Counted from the stretch's first letter, positions 54,035 through 63,678 are shown. The stretch is 64,000 nt of DNA from Halogranum rubrum (GCF_900114455.1 NZ_FOTC01000001.1:62001-126000), one strand, 5' to 3'. Numbers and translations: made by a program. Notes: generated by a model from the sequence alone, not told the origin.

Positions 54035-54406
54035 GTGAGTGAGGATCCGGCGTTGGGCGAACTTCTCGACGTCCTTAGCGACGAGTACGCCCGGGACATC
54101 CTCGCAGCGACGAGTATCAAACCAATGTCCGCACAAGAGCTCGCAGACGAGTGTGAGATGTCCAAGCCGACGGTCTACCGGCGGGTAGAGCGGTTACAAG
54201 CCCACGGACTCCTCGACGAACAGACGAAGGTGCAGACCAGCAGTAACCACTACAGCGTCTACACGGCGACGCTCTCGAAAGTCTCGCTCGAACTGGACGC
54301 CGGGTCCTTCGAAGCAGCCGTGACGCGCACCGACGACGAATCGTTCCCCGGCGAGCGAGAGAGCGACACCGCCGACCGCTTCACGAAGATGTGGGAGGAC
54401 CTTTGA
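54035..54406 (+). CDS. Winged helix-turn-helix regulator
   Basis: A 123-residue ArsR-like protein. SDEYARDILAATSIKP, then SAQELADECEMSKPTVYRRVERLQ, is a clear helix-turn-helix, followed by a wing (HGLLDEQTKVQTSSNHYSVY). No ligand domain is present. It pairs with the membrane protein gene one base downstream, a common pairing in haloarchaea, which suggests that the membrane protein senses and the HTH protein responds. Start GTG 54035. Confidence 0.85.
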   Translation: MSEDPALGELLDVLSDEYARDILAATSIKPMSAQELADECEMSKPTVYRRVERLQAHGLLDEQTKVQTSSNHYSVYTATLSKVSLELDAGSFEAAVTRTDDESFPGERESDTADRFTKMWEDL

Positions 54407-54407
54407 G

Positions 54408-54719
54408 ATGGTGTCCGTGACCGCCGTCGTCGACGTGCTCATCGTCGTTCTCGCGCTCGGGTCGACGCTCGTCGGCGGCTACGTGGGCTATCAGGCCTAC
54501 CGTGGGTATCGTCGCCACGACAGCCGAACGATGCAAGCGCTCTCGCTGGGACTCTTCTTCCTCACGGCCGTCGCGTTCAGCATCGCCTTCGTCGGGTCGT
54601 TGCTCCTCCGCGAAGGTATCCTCGGGTTGCAGTACCAGCAGGCGCTCACGCTCGTCACGCGACTGTTCCAGTTCCTCGGCGTCCTGCTCATCGCCTACTC
54701 GCTTCACTCGCGAGGGTAG
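54408..54719 (+). CDS. Membrane protein paired with HTH regulator (DUF7521-like)
   Basis: A 103-residue protein with three membrane spans (VVDVLIVVLALGSTLVGGYV; ALSLGLFFLTAVAFSIAF; FQFLGVLLIAYSL) and a basic loop YRGYRRHDSR. It starts one base after the winged-helix stop, so the two are surely co-transcribed. DUF7521 by resemblance only. It may hold or sense a signal for the regulator. Confidence 0.78.
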   Translation: MVSVTAVVDVLIVVLALGSTLVGGYVGYQAYRGYRRHDSRTMQALSLGLFFLTAVAFSIAFVGSLLLREGILGLQYQQALTLVTRLFQFLGVLLIAYSLHSRG

Positions 54720-54757
54720 TTCGTCCGAGCCTCACGAGTCCCTGTACCGAGGTGTAC

Positions 54758-54871
54758 TCACCAGATCCCGTAGAAGACGACGAGGAGCACGTTTCCAACG
54801 ACAACCCCCACTACGAGGGCGAGAAGCAATCCGACGTCCGCCAGCGTGCTCCGTGCACGATGGTCGCTCAT
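54758..54871 (-). CDS. Single-span microprotein, 37 aa
   Basis: MSDHRARSTLADVGLLLALV opens a short charged N-terminus with one membrane span running to the end (VVVGNVLLVVFYGIW). The inverted repeat CTCGTGT...ACACGAG (54874-54880 with 54891-54897) lies directly upstream of the start. Too short for certainty, but codon use and composition fit a real small membrane protein. Confidence 0.5.
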   Translation of the reverse strand: MSDHRARSTLADVGLLLALVVGVVVGNVLLVVFYGIW

Positions 54872-54931
54872 TACTCGTGTCTCGGTGTTCACACGAGAGA
54901 AGGTTCGTGTCGACGTCCAGTCGGCCGGGGG

Positions 54932-54975
54932 AAATCGTATCGCCTCTGTGTGTCTGTCTCTCGAACCACGGGTGG
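54932..54975. repeat. 44-bp intergenic repeat, copy B
   Basis: Starts AAATCGTATCGCCTCTGTGT and is related to 51721-51764 (36 of 44 positions). It lies in the gap between the microprotein and the alpha/beta hydrolase gene. Confidence 0.55.
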
Positions 54976-55011
54976 CTATTTGTCCCGTCCGGGTGAACTC
55001 CGGACTCGACC

Positions 55012-55857
55012 ATGCCAACGCTGTCCCTCTCCGACGGTCGACGACTCGGGTACGAGACGTTCGGCGCGCCCGACGGCGACCCGGTGTTCTTCTTCCACGG
55101 CCTCCCCGGTTCACGACTGGACGGTGAACTCCTCGCAGACGCCGCGACGTCACGGGACGTCACCCTCGTCGCGCCCGACCGCCCCGGATTCGGTCTCTCG
55201 ACGTTTCAACCGACTCGTCGACTCCTCGACTGGCCGACGGACGTGACTGCCGTGGCCGACGAACTCGGATTCGAGCGGTTCGGTGTCGTCGGCTTGTCTG
55301 GCGGCGGTCCGCACGCGGCGGCCTGCGCGCACGCCGTCACCGGCGACCGTCTGACCGGTGTCGCGCTCGTCGACTCTGCGCTCCCGACGTCGTTCGCCGA
55401 CAGAAACGTTCTCGGCCGCACCGTGTTCGGTGTCCTCGCCCGATTCCCGACGCTCGTGCGCCCGGGGTTCGCGCTCGTCGCGTTGCAAGCGAAGCACCGT
55501 CCGGAGTCCTTGCGGAACGGGATGCGACGGCAGATGGCCACGGGCGACGAGTCCGTCCTCGCTGACGACGCAGTGTGGGCCTCTCTCCTCGCCTCGACGC
55601 GAGAGGCGTTCCGACAGGGGACGCGCGGTCCCGCACACGATGGGGCGGTGTTGAGTCGTCCGTGGGGGTTCGGCCCGGCGACGCTCGACGGGTCGGTGTC
55701 GCTGTGGCACGGGGCCGAAGACGGGTCGGTCCCCGTTGCAGACGTCGAACGATTCGCCGCTGCGATTCCGGACGCCGACCTCACCGTCTTCGACGGCGAA
55801 TGCCACCTCTCACCGCTCGTGAGACACGGAGAGACGATTCTCGACGCCGTCGTCTGA
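55012..55857 (+). CDS. Alpha/beta hydrolase
   Basis: A 281-residue hydrolase. HGLPGSRLDGE forms the oxyanion region, the nucleophile elbow is GLSGGGPHA (Ser), the acid lies in GAEDGSVPV (Asp), and the His in GECHLSPLV. No signal peptide, so it is cytosolic. The substrate, an ester or epoxide, cannot be read. Confidence 0.88.
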   Translation: MPTLSLSDGRRLGYETFGAPDGDPVFFFHGLPGSRLDGELLADAATSRDVTLVAPDRPGFGLSTFQPTRRLLDWPTDVTAVADELGFERFGVVGLSGGGPHAAACAHAVTGDRLTGVALVDSALPTSFADRNVLGRTVFGVLARFPTLVRPGFALVALQAKHRPESLRNGMRRQMATGDESVLADDAVWASLLASTREAFRQGTRGPAHDGAVLSRPWGFGPATLDGSVSLWHGAEDGSVPVADVERFAAAIPDADLTVFDGECHLSPLVRHGETILDAVV

Positions 55858-55889
55858 GAGAACGAACGGAGAAGTCGCTCGTCGGCCGA

Positions 55890-57458
55890 CTACCACAGGA
55901 ACATCGGCCAGACGAACTGGAACAGCACCCAGATGAGACCGGTTAGGATGACCGTCATGATGAGGTTCAGCGCGACGCCGACTTTCATCATGTGTTCTTG
56001 CTTCAGGTGGCCGCTCCCGAAGACGATGGCGTTCGGCGGCGTCGCCACCGGCAGCGCGAAGGCGAAACTCGCCGCGATAGCACCGCTGACCGAGAGAAAC
56101 ACCGCAGACCCGACTTCCGAGATGCCGAGCGTTGCCGCGAAGACGCTCCCGATACCGATGAGCACCGGGACGACGATGGTCGCCGTCGCGGTGTTGGAGG
56201 TCATCTCGGTCAGGAAGATGACGAGCAACACGACGGCGGCGACGACCAGCACGATAGGTGCGCCCGTGAGCGACCCGAAGATACCCTTCGCAATCCACTC
56301 GGTCGCACCGGTCGTCGCGAACGCGTCGGCCAGCGAGATACCGCCGCCGAAGAGGAGGATAGTCCCCCAGTCGATGTCGACGAGGTCCTCCCACTCCATC
56401 GTGTCGGCGAGGACGAGTGCCGGAATGGCGTAGAGGCCGACCATCACGTAGTAGAGCAGTCCTTGATGGCCTTCGACGCCGGTGACGGTCTGTCCCTCGC
56501 CGCCGAAGATGGTGACGAAGACGTCCGAGGGAAGGTACGGCTGGATGAACGTCCCGAGACCGCCGAGCACCCACAGACTCGCCGTCGCGGCGAAGATGTA
56601 CGCGGCTCGCTTGCCCCGCGGACTGAGGTCACCCTCTTCGCGGAGGTAGCGACGCGCTTCTTCGCGTGCACCCTGCACGTTGTCGACTTCGGGCGGGAAG
56701 AAGACGAACGTGAGGACGTACCAGACGATGGGTAGCGTGATGAAGACGATTGGAAGCCCCACGAGAAGCCACTCGGCGAAGCCGATTTCGTAGTCGAGCA
56801 TCGCCGAGAGTTGCGTGGCGACGACGGCGTTCGGAGGCGTTCCGATGAGTGTCCCCACGCCGCCGACGCTGGCTGCGTACGCCGTCCCGAGGAGCGTCGC
56901 AATCTGCATGTTGGAGAAGGCCTCCTTCTCTGCGCCCTGTTCTTTCACCTCCTCGCGGCCGAGCACCTGTGCGAGCACACCGAGGGCGATGGGTGTCATC
57001 ATCGCCGTCGTCGCGGTGTTCGACACCCACATCGAGAGGAACGCCGTCGCGAGCATAATAGAGAGGATGAGCAGTCGCGGCGACGCCCCCATCGTGCTCA
57101 TTATCCAGAGTGCGATGCGACGGTCGATGTCGTACTTCTGCAGCGCGTTCGCGAGCATGAACCCCGCGACGAACAGGAAGATGAGGTGGTCTGCGAACCC
57201 CGCCAGCGCCGGGTCGATGTCGTTGTAGACGCCGAACGCCGTCAGGAGTACCGGTATCGAGAGTGCCGTCACGGCGAGGGGGACGACACCCGTCACCCAC
57301 AGCACCGCCGCGAAGAACATCGTCGCGAGCGCGTACTGTCCTTTCAACGAGAGGCTGCCGCCCAGCGACGGTCCGAATCCGATGGCCATCGCACCGACGA
57401 GTGCGATTGCGAACACGAGCAGTCGACCCTGAGCCGTCTGTTTCAGCCGCTGTATCAT
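55890..57458 (-). CDS. SLC13/DASS family anion transporter
   Basis: A 522-residue membrane protein with about 12 spans. The two helix hairpins carry the SNT motifs: WVSNTATTAMMTPIALGV and TSNTATATIVVPVLIGIG, which bind Na+ and carboxylate in this family. The middle loop (residues 250-290) is charged. Transport of dicarboxylates, citrate or sulfate with Na+ is likely; the substrate is not determined. Confidence 0.9.
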   Translation of the reverse strand: MIQRLKQTAQGRLLVFAIALVGAMAIGFGPSLGGSLSLKGQYALATMFFAAVLWVTGVVPLAVTALSIPVLLTAFGVYNDIDPALAGFADHLIFLFVAGFMLANALQKYDIDRRIALWIMSTMGASPRLLILSIMLATAFLSMWVSNTATTAMMTPIALGVLAQVLGREEVKEQGAEKEAFSNMQIATLLGTAYAASVGGVGTLIGTPPNAVVATQLSAMLDYEIGFAEWLLVGLPIVFITLPIVWYVLTFVFFPPEVDNVQGAREEARRYLREEGDLSPRGKRAAYIFAATASLWVLGGLGTFIQPYLPSDVFVTIFGGEGQTVTGVEGHQGLLYYVMVGLYAIPALVLADTMEWEDLVDIDWGTILLFGGGISLADAFATTGATEWIAKGIFGSLTGAPIVLVVAAVVLLVIFLTEMTSNTATATIVVPVLIGIGSVFAATLGISEVGSAVFLSVSGAIAASFAFALPVATPPNAIVFGSGHLKQEHMMKVGVALNLIMTVILTGLIWVLFQFVWPMFLW

Positions 57459-57569
57459 TGATACACGAGTGGTGTGGACGATTGTCTTACTTAATCATTT
57501 TCACATCGGTTGGATTTATCATTACAATGAATACGTCGGGTCGAAGTCACCTCTGTGGTGAGTCCGAAG

Positions 57570-57815
57570 TCAGAACACGTCGACGAGTGCTCGAACCTGC
57601 TCGTCGGTGAGCTCGGACGCGTAGAGGTCGAAGAGTGCGTCTCTACGTGACTGTGACAGACCGCGGCGGTCGTTCTCCAGCATCGAGACGTGCGCTTGGA
57701 TGACATCGTCGAGTTCGCGTTCGACACCCCGCTGTTCGTATCCGGCGGCCGTCCGAAGCAGTCGCCACGCCATCGGAGAGATTTCGCTGACGTCGATGGA
57801 GGGCGACCGGGCCAT
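57570..57815 (-). CDS. Small XRE-like helix-turn-helix protein
   Basis: An 81-residue protein. AWRLLRTAAGYEQRGVERELDDVIQAHVSMLENDRRG, read in pieces, resembles an XRE-type HTH (arginine-rich helix 1 and a recognition helix ending MLENDRR), followed by SQSRRDALFDLYASEL. It may bind DNA. It lies between the SLC13 transporter and the first CPBP protease, all on the minus strand. Confidence 0.65.
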   Translation of the reverse strand: MARSPSIDVSEISPMAWRLLRTAAGYEQRGVERELDDVIQAHVSMLENDRRGLSQSRRDALFDLYASELTDEQVRALVDVF

Positions 57816-57918
57816 ACTGTCGGATTGACGGACCCGAATACAAATAACGTCTGGTCTGACGGGTGCTCGAGACGGCGTCAGCCCCCACGACCGAAAACGA
57901 CCAGTACGAGTGGAACCC

Positions 57919-58788
57919 TCAGTCTGCGAGCGTCTTAGTCTCTGCTCGGCTGGACTGGACGAGGACGTCGCGAGGGAGAACCGGCCCGGCCTCGCCTGTC
58001 AATCGCCCCTTCGTGACGAACAGGAGAACGGTAGCGACGCTGACGGCGGCGGCGATGCCCGCTCCGAAGTTGAGCGCGACAGAGGTGTCTGCGGCGAACG
58101 GATACAACAGCCCTGTGGTGTTGTACAACCCGTGCAGCAGGATGGCCGGAAGGACGCGCCCGCCGGCCACGTTGTAGAGCCAGGTGAACACGAAACTCAA
58201 CACGACAGCGGCGGCGGTGAACAGCCAGAACGGCTGGTCAGCGTTCTGTGCGCCCGGGAGGACGAACAGCGGCAGGTGCCAGAGCGCCCAGCCGAAGCCG
58301 ACGACCAGTGTCGCGACGACCGGAGACCACCGTTGCTGGAGACGGGGAAGCGCGTACCCGCGCCATCCGAGTTCTTCGAGTCCACCGCCCAGGGTCAGGG
58401 TGAGGACGAAGGCGACTACCAAGGCCGACACCGTCACTGTCGGCGCGGTGAACACCCCACCGGCGAGGAGATACGCACCGGTCGTGACGGCGAGCAGTGC
58501 AGCGGCGAGAACGACGGCAGCGAGAGACCACCGCACGCTTCCAGCGACCGGTCCGAGTGAGCGAACCCACGCCCTGAGCGACCGGCCACTCAGCTTCAGT
58601 GTGAGCAGTGCCCCGACGGCCGGCCCGAAGACGGGAACCATGCTCGCGGCCATCGCCACTGGCGAGTCGCCGGCGTACACCATGAGACTCCACGCGGCCC
58701 ACGAGAACGCACAGGCGAGGACGTAGAAGACGACCAGTTCGTGCGCTCTGATGGCTCTCTGTACTTGAGGAATCGTATTCGAAATCAT
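57919..58788 (-). CDS. CPBP intramembrane glutamic endopeptidase
   Basis: A 289-residue membrane protein, about eight spans. The catalytic motifs are EELGWRGYALPRL (EExxxR), FGWALWHLPLF (with His) and LLHGLYNTTG (His, Asn). The family (Rce1-like) cuts proteins inside the membrane or processes peptides, including bacteriocin immunity in bacteria. A second CPBP gene follows 131 bp upstream on the same strand, of which this may be an older copy. Confidence 0.88.
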   Translation of the reverse strand: MISNTIPQVQRAIRAHELVVFYVLACAFSWAAWSLMVYAGDSPVAMAASMVPVFGPAVGALLTLKLSGRSLRAWVRSLGPVAGSVRWSLAAVVLAAALLAVTTGAYLLAGGVFTAPTVTVSALVVAFVLTLTLGGGLEELGWRGYALPRLQQRWSPVVATLVVGFGWALWHLPLFVLPGAQNADQPFWLFTAAAVVLSFVFTWLYNVAGGRVLPAILLHGLYNTTGLLYPFAADTSVALNFGAGIAAAVSVATVLLFVTKGRLTGEAGPVLPRDVLVQSSRAETKTLAD

Positions 58789-58919
58789 CAGCAGTACAAC
58801 AGCTTTTGACGAGATAAAGCCGCTGTGACTGTCCGCCTCACGCGTCGCGACGTGGTAGCTCCCTCGCTCCGCGAGACCGGTGAGTAGCCGACCGCTGTTC
58901 GTCGCTCTGTGCGTGAGAG

Positions 58920-59855
58920 TTACGAGCGCCGAGCAGGCGCTCGGAAGTGACCACGTTGCCGCGCCTGCCGAAGAACAACCATCGTCGCGAGCAGAACGAC
59001 ACCGACGACGACCGCAGAGCCTTCGAGACCGTAGTCACCGCCGCTCAGCCAGGTGGGGCCCGAGGTAGTGCCGACGAACAGCCCTAACCCAGCCTCGTCG
59101 CCGGAGACGGCGATACCGAAGACTCCGCCTTGCACGAAGTTCCAAGCGGCGTGGAGCGCGATAGGGAACCAGAGTCGGCGGGTGTAGACGTACGCCCCGC
59201 CGAGCAAGAGACCGGCGAGGAACACCGACAGTCCCGTCCAGAGCGTGACGTTCGGTGTCGCGACGACGTGGAAAGCCGCGAAGGCGAGCGCCGAGACGGC
59301 GAGTCCGGCCCAGGTTCCGAAGGGAAGCTCAACGAGACGGAGGACGACACCGCGGTAGACGAGTTCTTCGAGCGTCGCGAAGAACAACGCGCCGGTAATC
59401 AGGGGGACGACGAGTTGCCACGAGTTCGTCTCCGTGATGGTGTAGCCACCGGCCGCCCAGACGATGGCAATCGCCGTGCTGAACAGCGCAGCGCCGAGGA
59501 CAGTTCCGAGGGCGAACTCGCGGACTGCACCGCGGCGACCAAACTCGGACACTCCACGGGATTCGACCCAGTGGACGTACGCGACGTATCCAGCGACGGC
59601 GACGACCGTCGCGACGAGACCTGCGACGAACTGCAGCGCTACGGGTGGCGTCGGGCCGACACCGAGGAATCCGAAGACTGCGACGCCGACGGCTTGATAG
59701 ACGACGACGGCAGTCAGTATCATCGCTATCGCAGCCACGATACGTCCGAGAGTAAGTACGAGTTCACCGATTCGAGTGCGTTCGAGTGCGTCGATTCGTG
59801 TTCGCGAGTTCCGAGCGAACGTCGTGAGAGGGGTTGTGTTCATACCTGTGGACAC
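58920..59855 (-). CDS. CPBP intramembrane glutamic endopeptidase, second copy
   Basis: A 311-residue membrane protein with the same catalytic pattern: LEELVYRGVVLRLV, ALAFAAFHVVATPN and IALHAAWNFVQGG. A longer N-terminal region (residues 1-90) has extra spans. It differs strongly from the neighbouring copy, so this is not a recent duplication. The substrate is unknown. Confidence 0.88.
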   Translation of the reverse strand: MSTGMNTTPLTTFARNSRTRIDALERTRIGELVLTLGRIVAAIAMILTAVVVYQAVGVAVFGFLGVGPTPPVALQFVAGLVATVVAVAGYVAYVHWVESRGVSEFGRRGAVREFALGTVLGAALFSTAIAIVWAAGGYTITETNSWQLVVPLITGALFFATLEELVYRGVVLRLVELPFGTWAGLAVSALAFAAFHVVATPNVTLWTGLSVFLAGLLLGGAYVYTRRLWFPIALHAAWNFVQGGVFGIAVSGDEAGLGLFVGTTSGPTWLSGGDYGLEGSAVVVGVVLLATMVVLRQARQRGHFRAPARRS

Positions 59856-60048
59856 TCCTCGGCAGTGACACCACCGCTGAGTGAGTCGAATCGTCGGTCG
59901 CCGCGCTCTCCGAGAGGGACGCCGCGAGAAAACCGGTGTCGGTGTTGGCCGCCTATTCGCTCGCTCAGCTATTTGTCGTGTAGCGAGATAAACACGTACT
60001 GTGGCGTGTCATCACCTCGCCGGTCGCTCGACGAGACGTGTCCGGGTG

Positions 60049-60477
60049 TCAGTCGGCGAGGTGACCGTCGAGCGACGACGCCGTCGTCTCTCGCGTCTCC
60101 TCGTCGCTGTATCTGGTGATCGCGACCGTCACTCGCCCAGTGCCGATGTCGACGGCGAGTTCGATTGGTCTGTACATCGTCCACTCGACGGCTTCACGCC
60201 CGACTGGGTCGACTTCGAGGTGGAACTGCTTGTCGCCCCGGCCGCCACTCCCGAACTCCAACTCTCTCGACTCGCCGACATCGAGGGCCAGCGTCCACTG
60301 TTTGCCGTAGTTGTCGAACAGTTCGTCCTCGGCGAACGAGAGGGTCGTCGAGAGTTCGCTCTCGGTGCTGTTCGTTACGGTGATGGGGATGGCGTACGCG
60401 GGACCGGTACAGCCGGCGAGCGCGATGGCCGACGCGGTCACCCCTTTCAACACCGTTCGTCGCGAGTGGAGGGACAT
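60049..60477 (-). CDS. Tat lipoprotein of unknown function
   Basis: A 142-residue exported protein. SRRTVLKGVTASAIALAGC holds a Tat motif and lipobox (ALAGC). The mature part, with ITVTNSTESELSTTLSFAED and QWTLALDVGESRELEFGSG, is a beta-sandwich, as in haloarchaeal lipoproteins near transporters. ATG 60477 was preferred to 60486. Confidence 0.78.
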   Translation of the reverse strand: MSLHSRRTVLKGVTASAIALAGCTGPAYAIPITVTNSTESELSTTLSFAEDELFDNYGKQWTLALDVGESRELEFGSGGRGDKQFHLEVDPVGREAVEWTMYRPIELAVDIGTGRVTVAITRYSDEETRETTASSLDGHLAD

Positions 60478-60573
60478 ACTGGTCACTCACGTGTCGACTA
60501 CGAGAACCTTTCCCCGAGTCCATCGCGACCGCTCGTCCGAACCCTTTTGAACGCTGCCGACGCTCTCCTGCGC

Positions 60574-61485
60574 ATGGCTATCGGCGACCTCGAACGCGTC
60601 CCGAACTGTACCGACCTCTACTATCTCGACACCGGGATGTACGACACCGAGGCGTACGGGTCCGTCTACATCGTCGACGCCGACCGACCTGCCGTCGTCG
60701 ACACCGGCATCGGCACGAACCGCGAGTTCCTCTTCGACGCTCTCGACGCGGTCGGCATCGGCGAGGAAGACCTCGAATACATCCTGCCGACGCACATCCA
60801 CCTCGACCACGCGGGCGGCGCGGGCTTTTTGGCAGACAGGTACCCGAACGCGACGGTGATGACTCACGACATCGGCGTCCCGCATCTCGTCGACCCCTCG
60901 CGTCTCGTCGCCGGGACGAAGGCCGCCGTCGACGACCAGTGGCAGTTCTACGTCGACCCCAAACCGGTCCCCGAAGACCGTATCGAGGGACTCGAAGGCG
61001 GCGAGACCATCGACCTCGGCGACCGGGAGTTAGCGGTCGTCCACGCTCCCGGCCACGCCCCGCATCAGGTGATGTTCCACGACACCGGCGACGACGTGCT
61101 GTTCACCGGCGACGCCGCAGGTATCTGGATTCCGAGCGAGCGGACGGTTCGACAGACGACGCCGCCCTCGCAGTTCGACCTCGAACAGTGTCTCGACGAC
61201 GCCTCGACCATCGTCGACCGAGACCCGGACGTACTCTGTTTCGGTCACTTCGGACCGCTCGACTTCGGCGAGGAACTGATGGACGGCTACAAGCGCACGC
61301 TCGTCGAGTGGGTCGAAGCGGTCCGACAGAAGCGCGACGAACTGGAAGACGACGACGCGGTCATCGAGTACTTCCAGAACCACACCGACATGGTGGAGAC
61401 GTGGGGCGAGCAGAAGGCCCGCGACGAGGAGCGACTGAACGTGAAAGGTGTCCTCGGCTATCTGGACTACCGGGAAGAGGAGTGA
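60574..61485 (+). CDS. MBL fold metallo-hydrolase
   Basis: A 303-residue metallo-beta-lactamase-fold enzyme. THIHLDHAGG is the HxHxDH motif; HAPGHAPHQVMF and FTGDAAGIW (Asp) supply further ligands, and the last His is in FGHFGPLD. The C-terminal helix region (residues 230-303) is long and charged. It is probably a thioester or lactone hydrolase (glyoxalase II type); the substrate is unknown. ATG 60574 was chosen, as the upstream frame is unlikely. It precedes the acyl-CoA ligase by 80 bp, so the pair may work on acyl thioesters. Confidence 0.85.
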   Translation: MAIGDLERVPNCTDLYYLDTGMYDTEAYGSVYIVDADRPAVVDTGIGTNREFLFDALDAVGIGEEDLEYILPTHIHLDHAGGAGFLADRYPNATVMTHDIGVPHLVDPSRLVAGTKAAVDDQWQFYVDPKPVPEDRIEGLEGGETIDLGDRELAVVHAPGHAPHQVMFHDTGDDVLFTGDAAGIWIPSERTVRQTTPPSQFDLEQCLDDASTIVDRDPDVLCFGHFGPLDFGEELMDGYKRTLVEWVEAVRQKRDELEDDDAVIEYFQNHTDMVETWGEQKARDEERLNVKGVLGYLDYREEE

Positions 61486-61565
61486 GTGAAGTAGACAATC
61501 AACTCGTGGCAACGAGTCTCGAATTCTGACCGGTTTTTTATAATCAACTCCCGTAACGCCGGGAT

Positions 61566-63542
61566 ATGGACTGGCGGGATGCGGAAGCGGAGTACGAGAG
61601 CGAGGTGCTCGGGGAGACGACGCTCGCTCGACTGTTCGAGGCGAGTGCCGACCGAAACGCCGACCGAGTCGCCCAGCAGTACAAAGGTGGCATCTACGAC
61701 CGGTCGCTCGTCGCGGACGACGTCGTCCCTGCCGCGCCGGCGGGTGACTACGCCGACCTGACCTACGCCGAGATGCGCACGCTCGTCCGCCACCTCGCGG
61801 CGGGCTTTCGCGAACTCGGCGTCGCCGGCGGCGAGCGAGTCGGCCTCTTCGCCCACACCCGGATGGAGTGGGCACAGTGTGACTTTGCGCTCCTCGCCGC
61901 CGGTGGTGTCGTCACCACCGTCTACACCTCCTCCTCGGAGCGACAGGTGAAGTACCTCCTCGGCGACCCCGAGGCCACGGGTGTCGTCGTCGAGAACGCC
62001 GACTGCCTTCGGCGTGTACTGGCCGTCGAAGACGACCTCGACCTGGAGTTCGTCGTCGTGCTAGACGAGATTCCCGACGGCAGCGGGATGTCCGGCGCGA
62101 TACGCGACAGAGACGACATCTACTCGCTGGCCGACGTCCACGAGATGGGCGTCGACGCCTACGACGCCGACACCTACGAGACGTGGGTCGACGAACCGGC
62201 GATGGACGACTTGGCGAGTCTCATCTACACGTCGGGGACGACTGGCCAACCGAAGGGCGTGCAACTCACACACCGAAACTTCCGCGCCAACGTGAACCAG
62301 TGTTTCCGTCGGTTCGGACCGCGTCCGGACGACCCCGACCGACTCGCCATCACCCCGGACTCGACGACGCTCTCGTTTCTTCCGCTCGCGCACGTCTTCG
62401 AGCGTCTCGCCGGCCACTATCTGATGTTCGCAGCAGGGGCCACCGTCGCCTACGCGGAGAGTCCCGACACGCTCCGCGAGGACTTCCAACTCGTCCGCCC
62501 GACGACGGGGACGAGCGTCCCCCGCGTGTACGAGAAACTGTACGACGCGATTCGTACGCAGGCCAGCGAGTCGCCCGTCAAAGAACGCATCTTCGAGTGG
62601 GCGGTCGGCGTCGGACAGGCGTACCACGAGGTAGACAACCCGGGCACGGCACTCACGCTCAAACACCGCATCGCCGACCGTCTCGTCTTCTCGCAGGTGC
62701 GCGAGGCAATCGGCGGCCGCCTAGAGTTCTTTATCAGTGGCGGCGGAAGCCTCTCGGCGGACCTCTGTGCGCTCTACCACGGGATGGGTCTCCCGATTCT
62801 GGAGGGCTACGGGTTGACGGAGACGTCACCCGTTATCTCGGTGAACCCGCCGAACGGCCCGAAAATCGGGACCATCGGTACCCCCGTCGTCGACGTGGAG
62901 ATAGAGATAGACGAGAGCGTCGTCGGCGAGGTACAGCGCCGTGAGACCGAGGGGCAGATCGGCGAACTCCTCGTGAGAGGGCCGAACGTCACCTCGGGGT
63001 ACTGGAACCGTCCCGAGGAGACCGAACAGTCGTTCACCGACGGCTGGTTCCGTACCGGCGACATCGTCCACCTCCGCCCCGACGGCTACATCGAGTTCCG
63101 CGAACGTGCCAAACAACTGCTCGTCCTCTCGACGGGGAAGAACGTCGCGCCCGGTCCCATCGAAGACGCGTTCGCCTCGAACCAACTCGTCGAGCAGTGT
63201 CTGGTGCTCGGCGACGGCAAGAAGTTCGTCAGCGCGTTGCTCGTCCCCAACGTCGAGGCAGTCCACGAGTGGGCCGACCGCGAGGGTATCGACCTGCCCG
63301 AAGACCGCCGGAAACTGGCCCGAGACGAGCGTCTCCGCGCTCGACTGCAACGAGAGGTCGACCAGGTCAACGAACGCCTCGAATCGTACGAACAGATCAA
63401 GCAGTTCCGAATCGTCACCGAGGAGTTCACCGAGGAGAACGGGATGTTGACGCCGACGATGAAGAAGAAGCGGCGACACATCCTCGACCGGTACGCCGAC
63501 GACGTCGAGATGCTCTATCGAGACTCGACGAGCCGGCCGTAG
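61566..63542 (+). CDS. Long-chain acyl-CoA ligase (AMP-binding)
   Basis: A 658-residue adenylate-forming enzyme. LIYTSGTTGQPKGV is the phosphate loop; VPRVYEKLYDAI, the ILEGYGLTETSPVISVN motif and WFRTGDIVHLRPDGYIEFRER follow. It is longer than the ligase near 30 kb and resembles bacterial FadD/FAA long-chain enzymes. The C-terminal NGMLTPTMKKKRRHI has the catalytic Lys region. It would activate fatty acids for beta-oxidation or lipid synthesis. Confidence 0.92.
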   Translation: MDWRDAEAEYESEVLGETTLARLFEASADRNADRVAQQYKGGIYDRSLVADDVVPAAPAGDYADLTYAEMRTLVRHLAAGFRELGVAGGERVGLFAHTRMEWAQCDFALLAAGGVVTTVYTSSSERQVKYLLGDPEATGVVVENADCLRRVLAVEDDLDLEFVVVLDEIPDGSGMSGAIRDRDDIYSLADVHEMGVDAYDADTYETWVDEPAMDDLASLIYTSGTTGQPKGVQLTHRNFRANVNQCFRRFGPRPDDPDRLAITPDSTTLSFLPLAHVFERLAGHYLMFAAGATVAYAESPDTLREDFQLVRPTTGTSVPRVYEKLYDAIRTQASESPVKERIFEWAVGVGQAYHEVDNPGTALTLKHRIADRLVFSQVREAIGGRLEFFISGGGSLSADLCALYHGMGLPILEGYGLTETSPVISVNPPNGPKIGTIGTPVVDVEIEIDESVVGEVQRRETEGQIGELLVRGPNVTSGYWNRPEETEQSFTDGWFRTGDIVHLRPDGYIEFRERAKQLLVLSTGKNVAPGPIEDAFASNQLVEQCLVLGDGKKFVSALLVPNVEAVHEWADREGIDLPEDRRKLARDERLRARLQREVDQVNERLESYEQIKQFRIVTEEFTEENGMLTPTMKKKRRHILDRYADDVEMLYRDSTSRP

Positions 63543-63678
63543 CCGCCACTTCCGGGCGAATTTGTCGAATTAGCTGGCGTCGTAAACGTTTATTTGCTTT
63601 CTCCTGCGGAGAACCCGACCGAGATGGGGGAACTTATCAAAGCTCACGTCAACCACCAAACCACATGGTGGATTGCTA

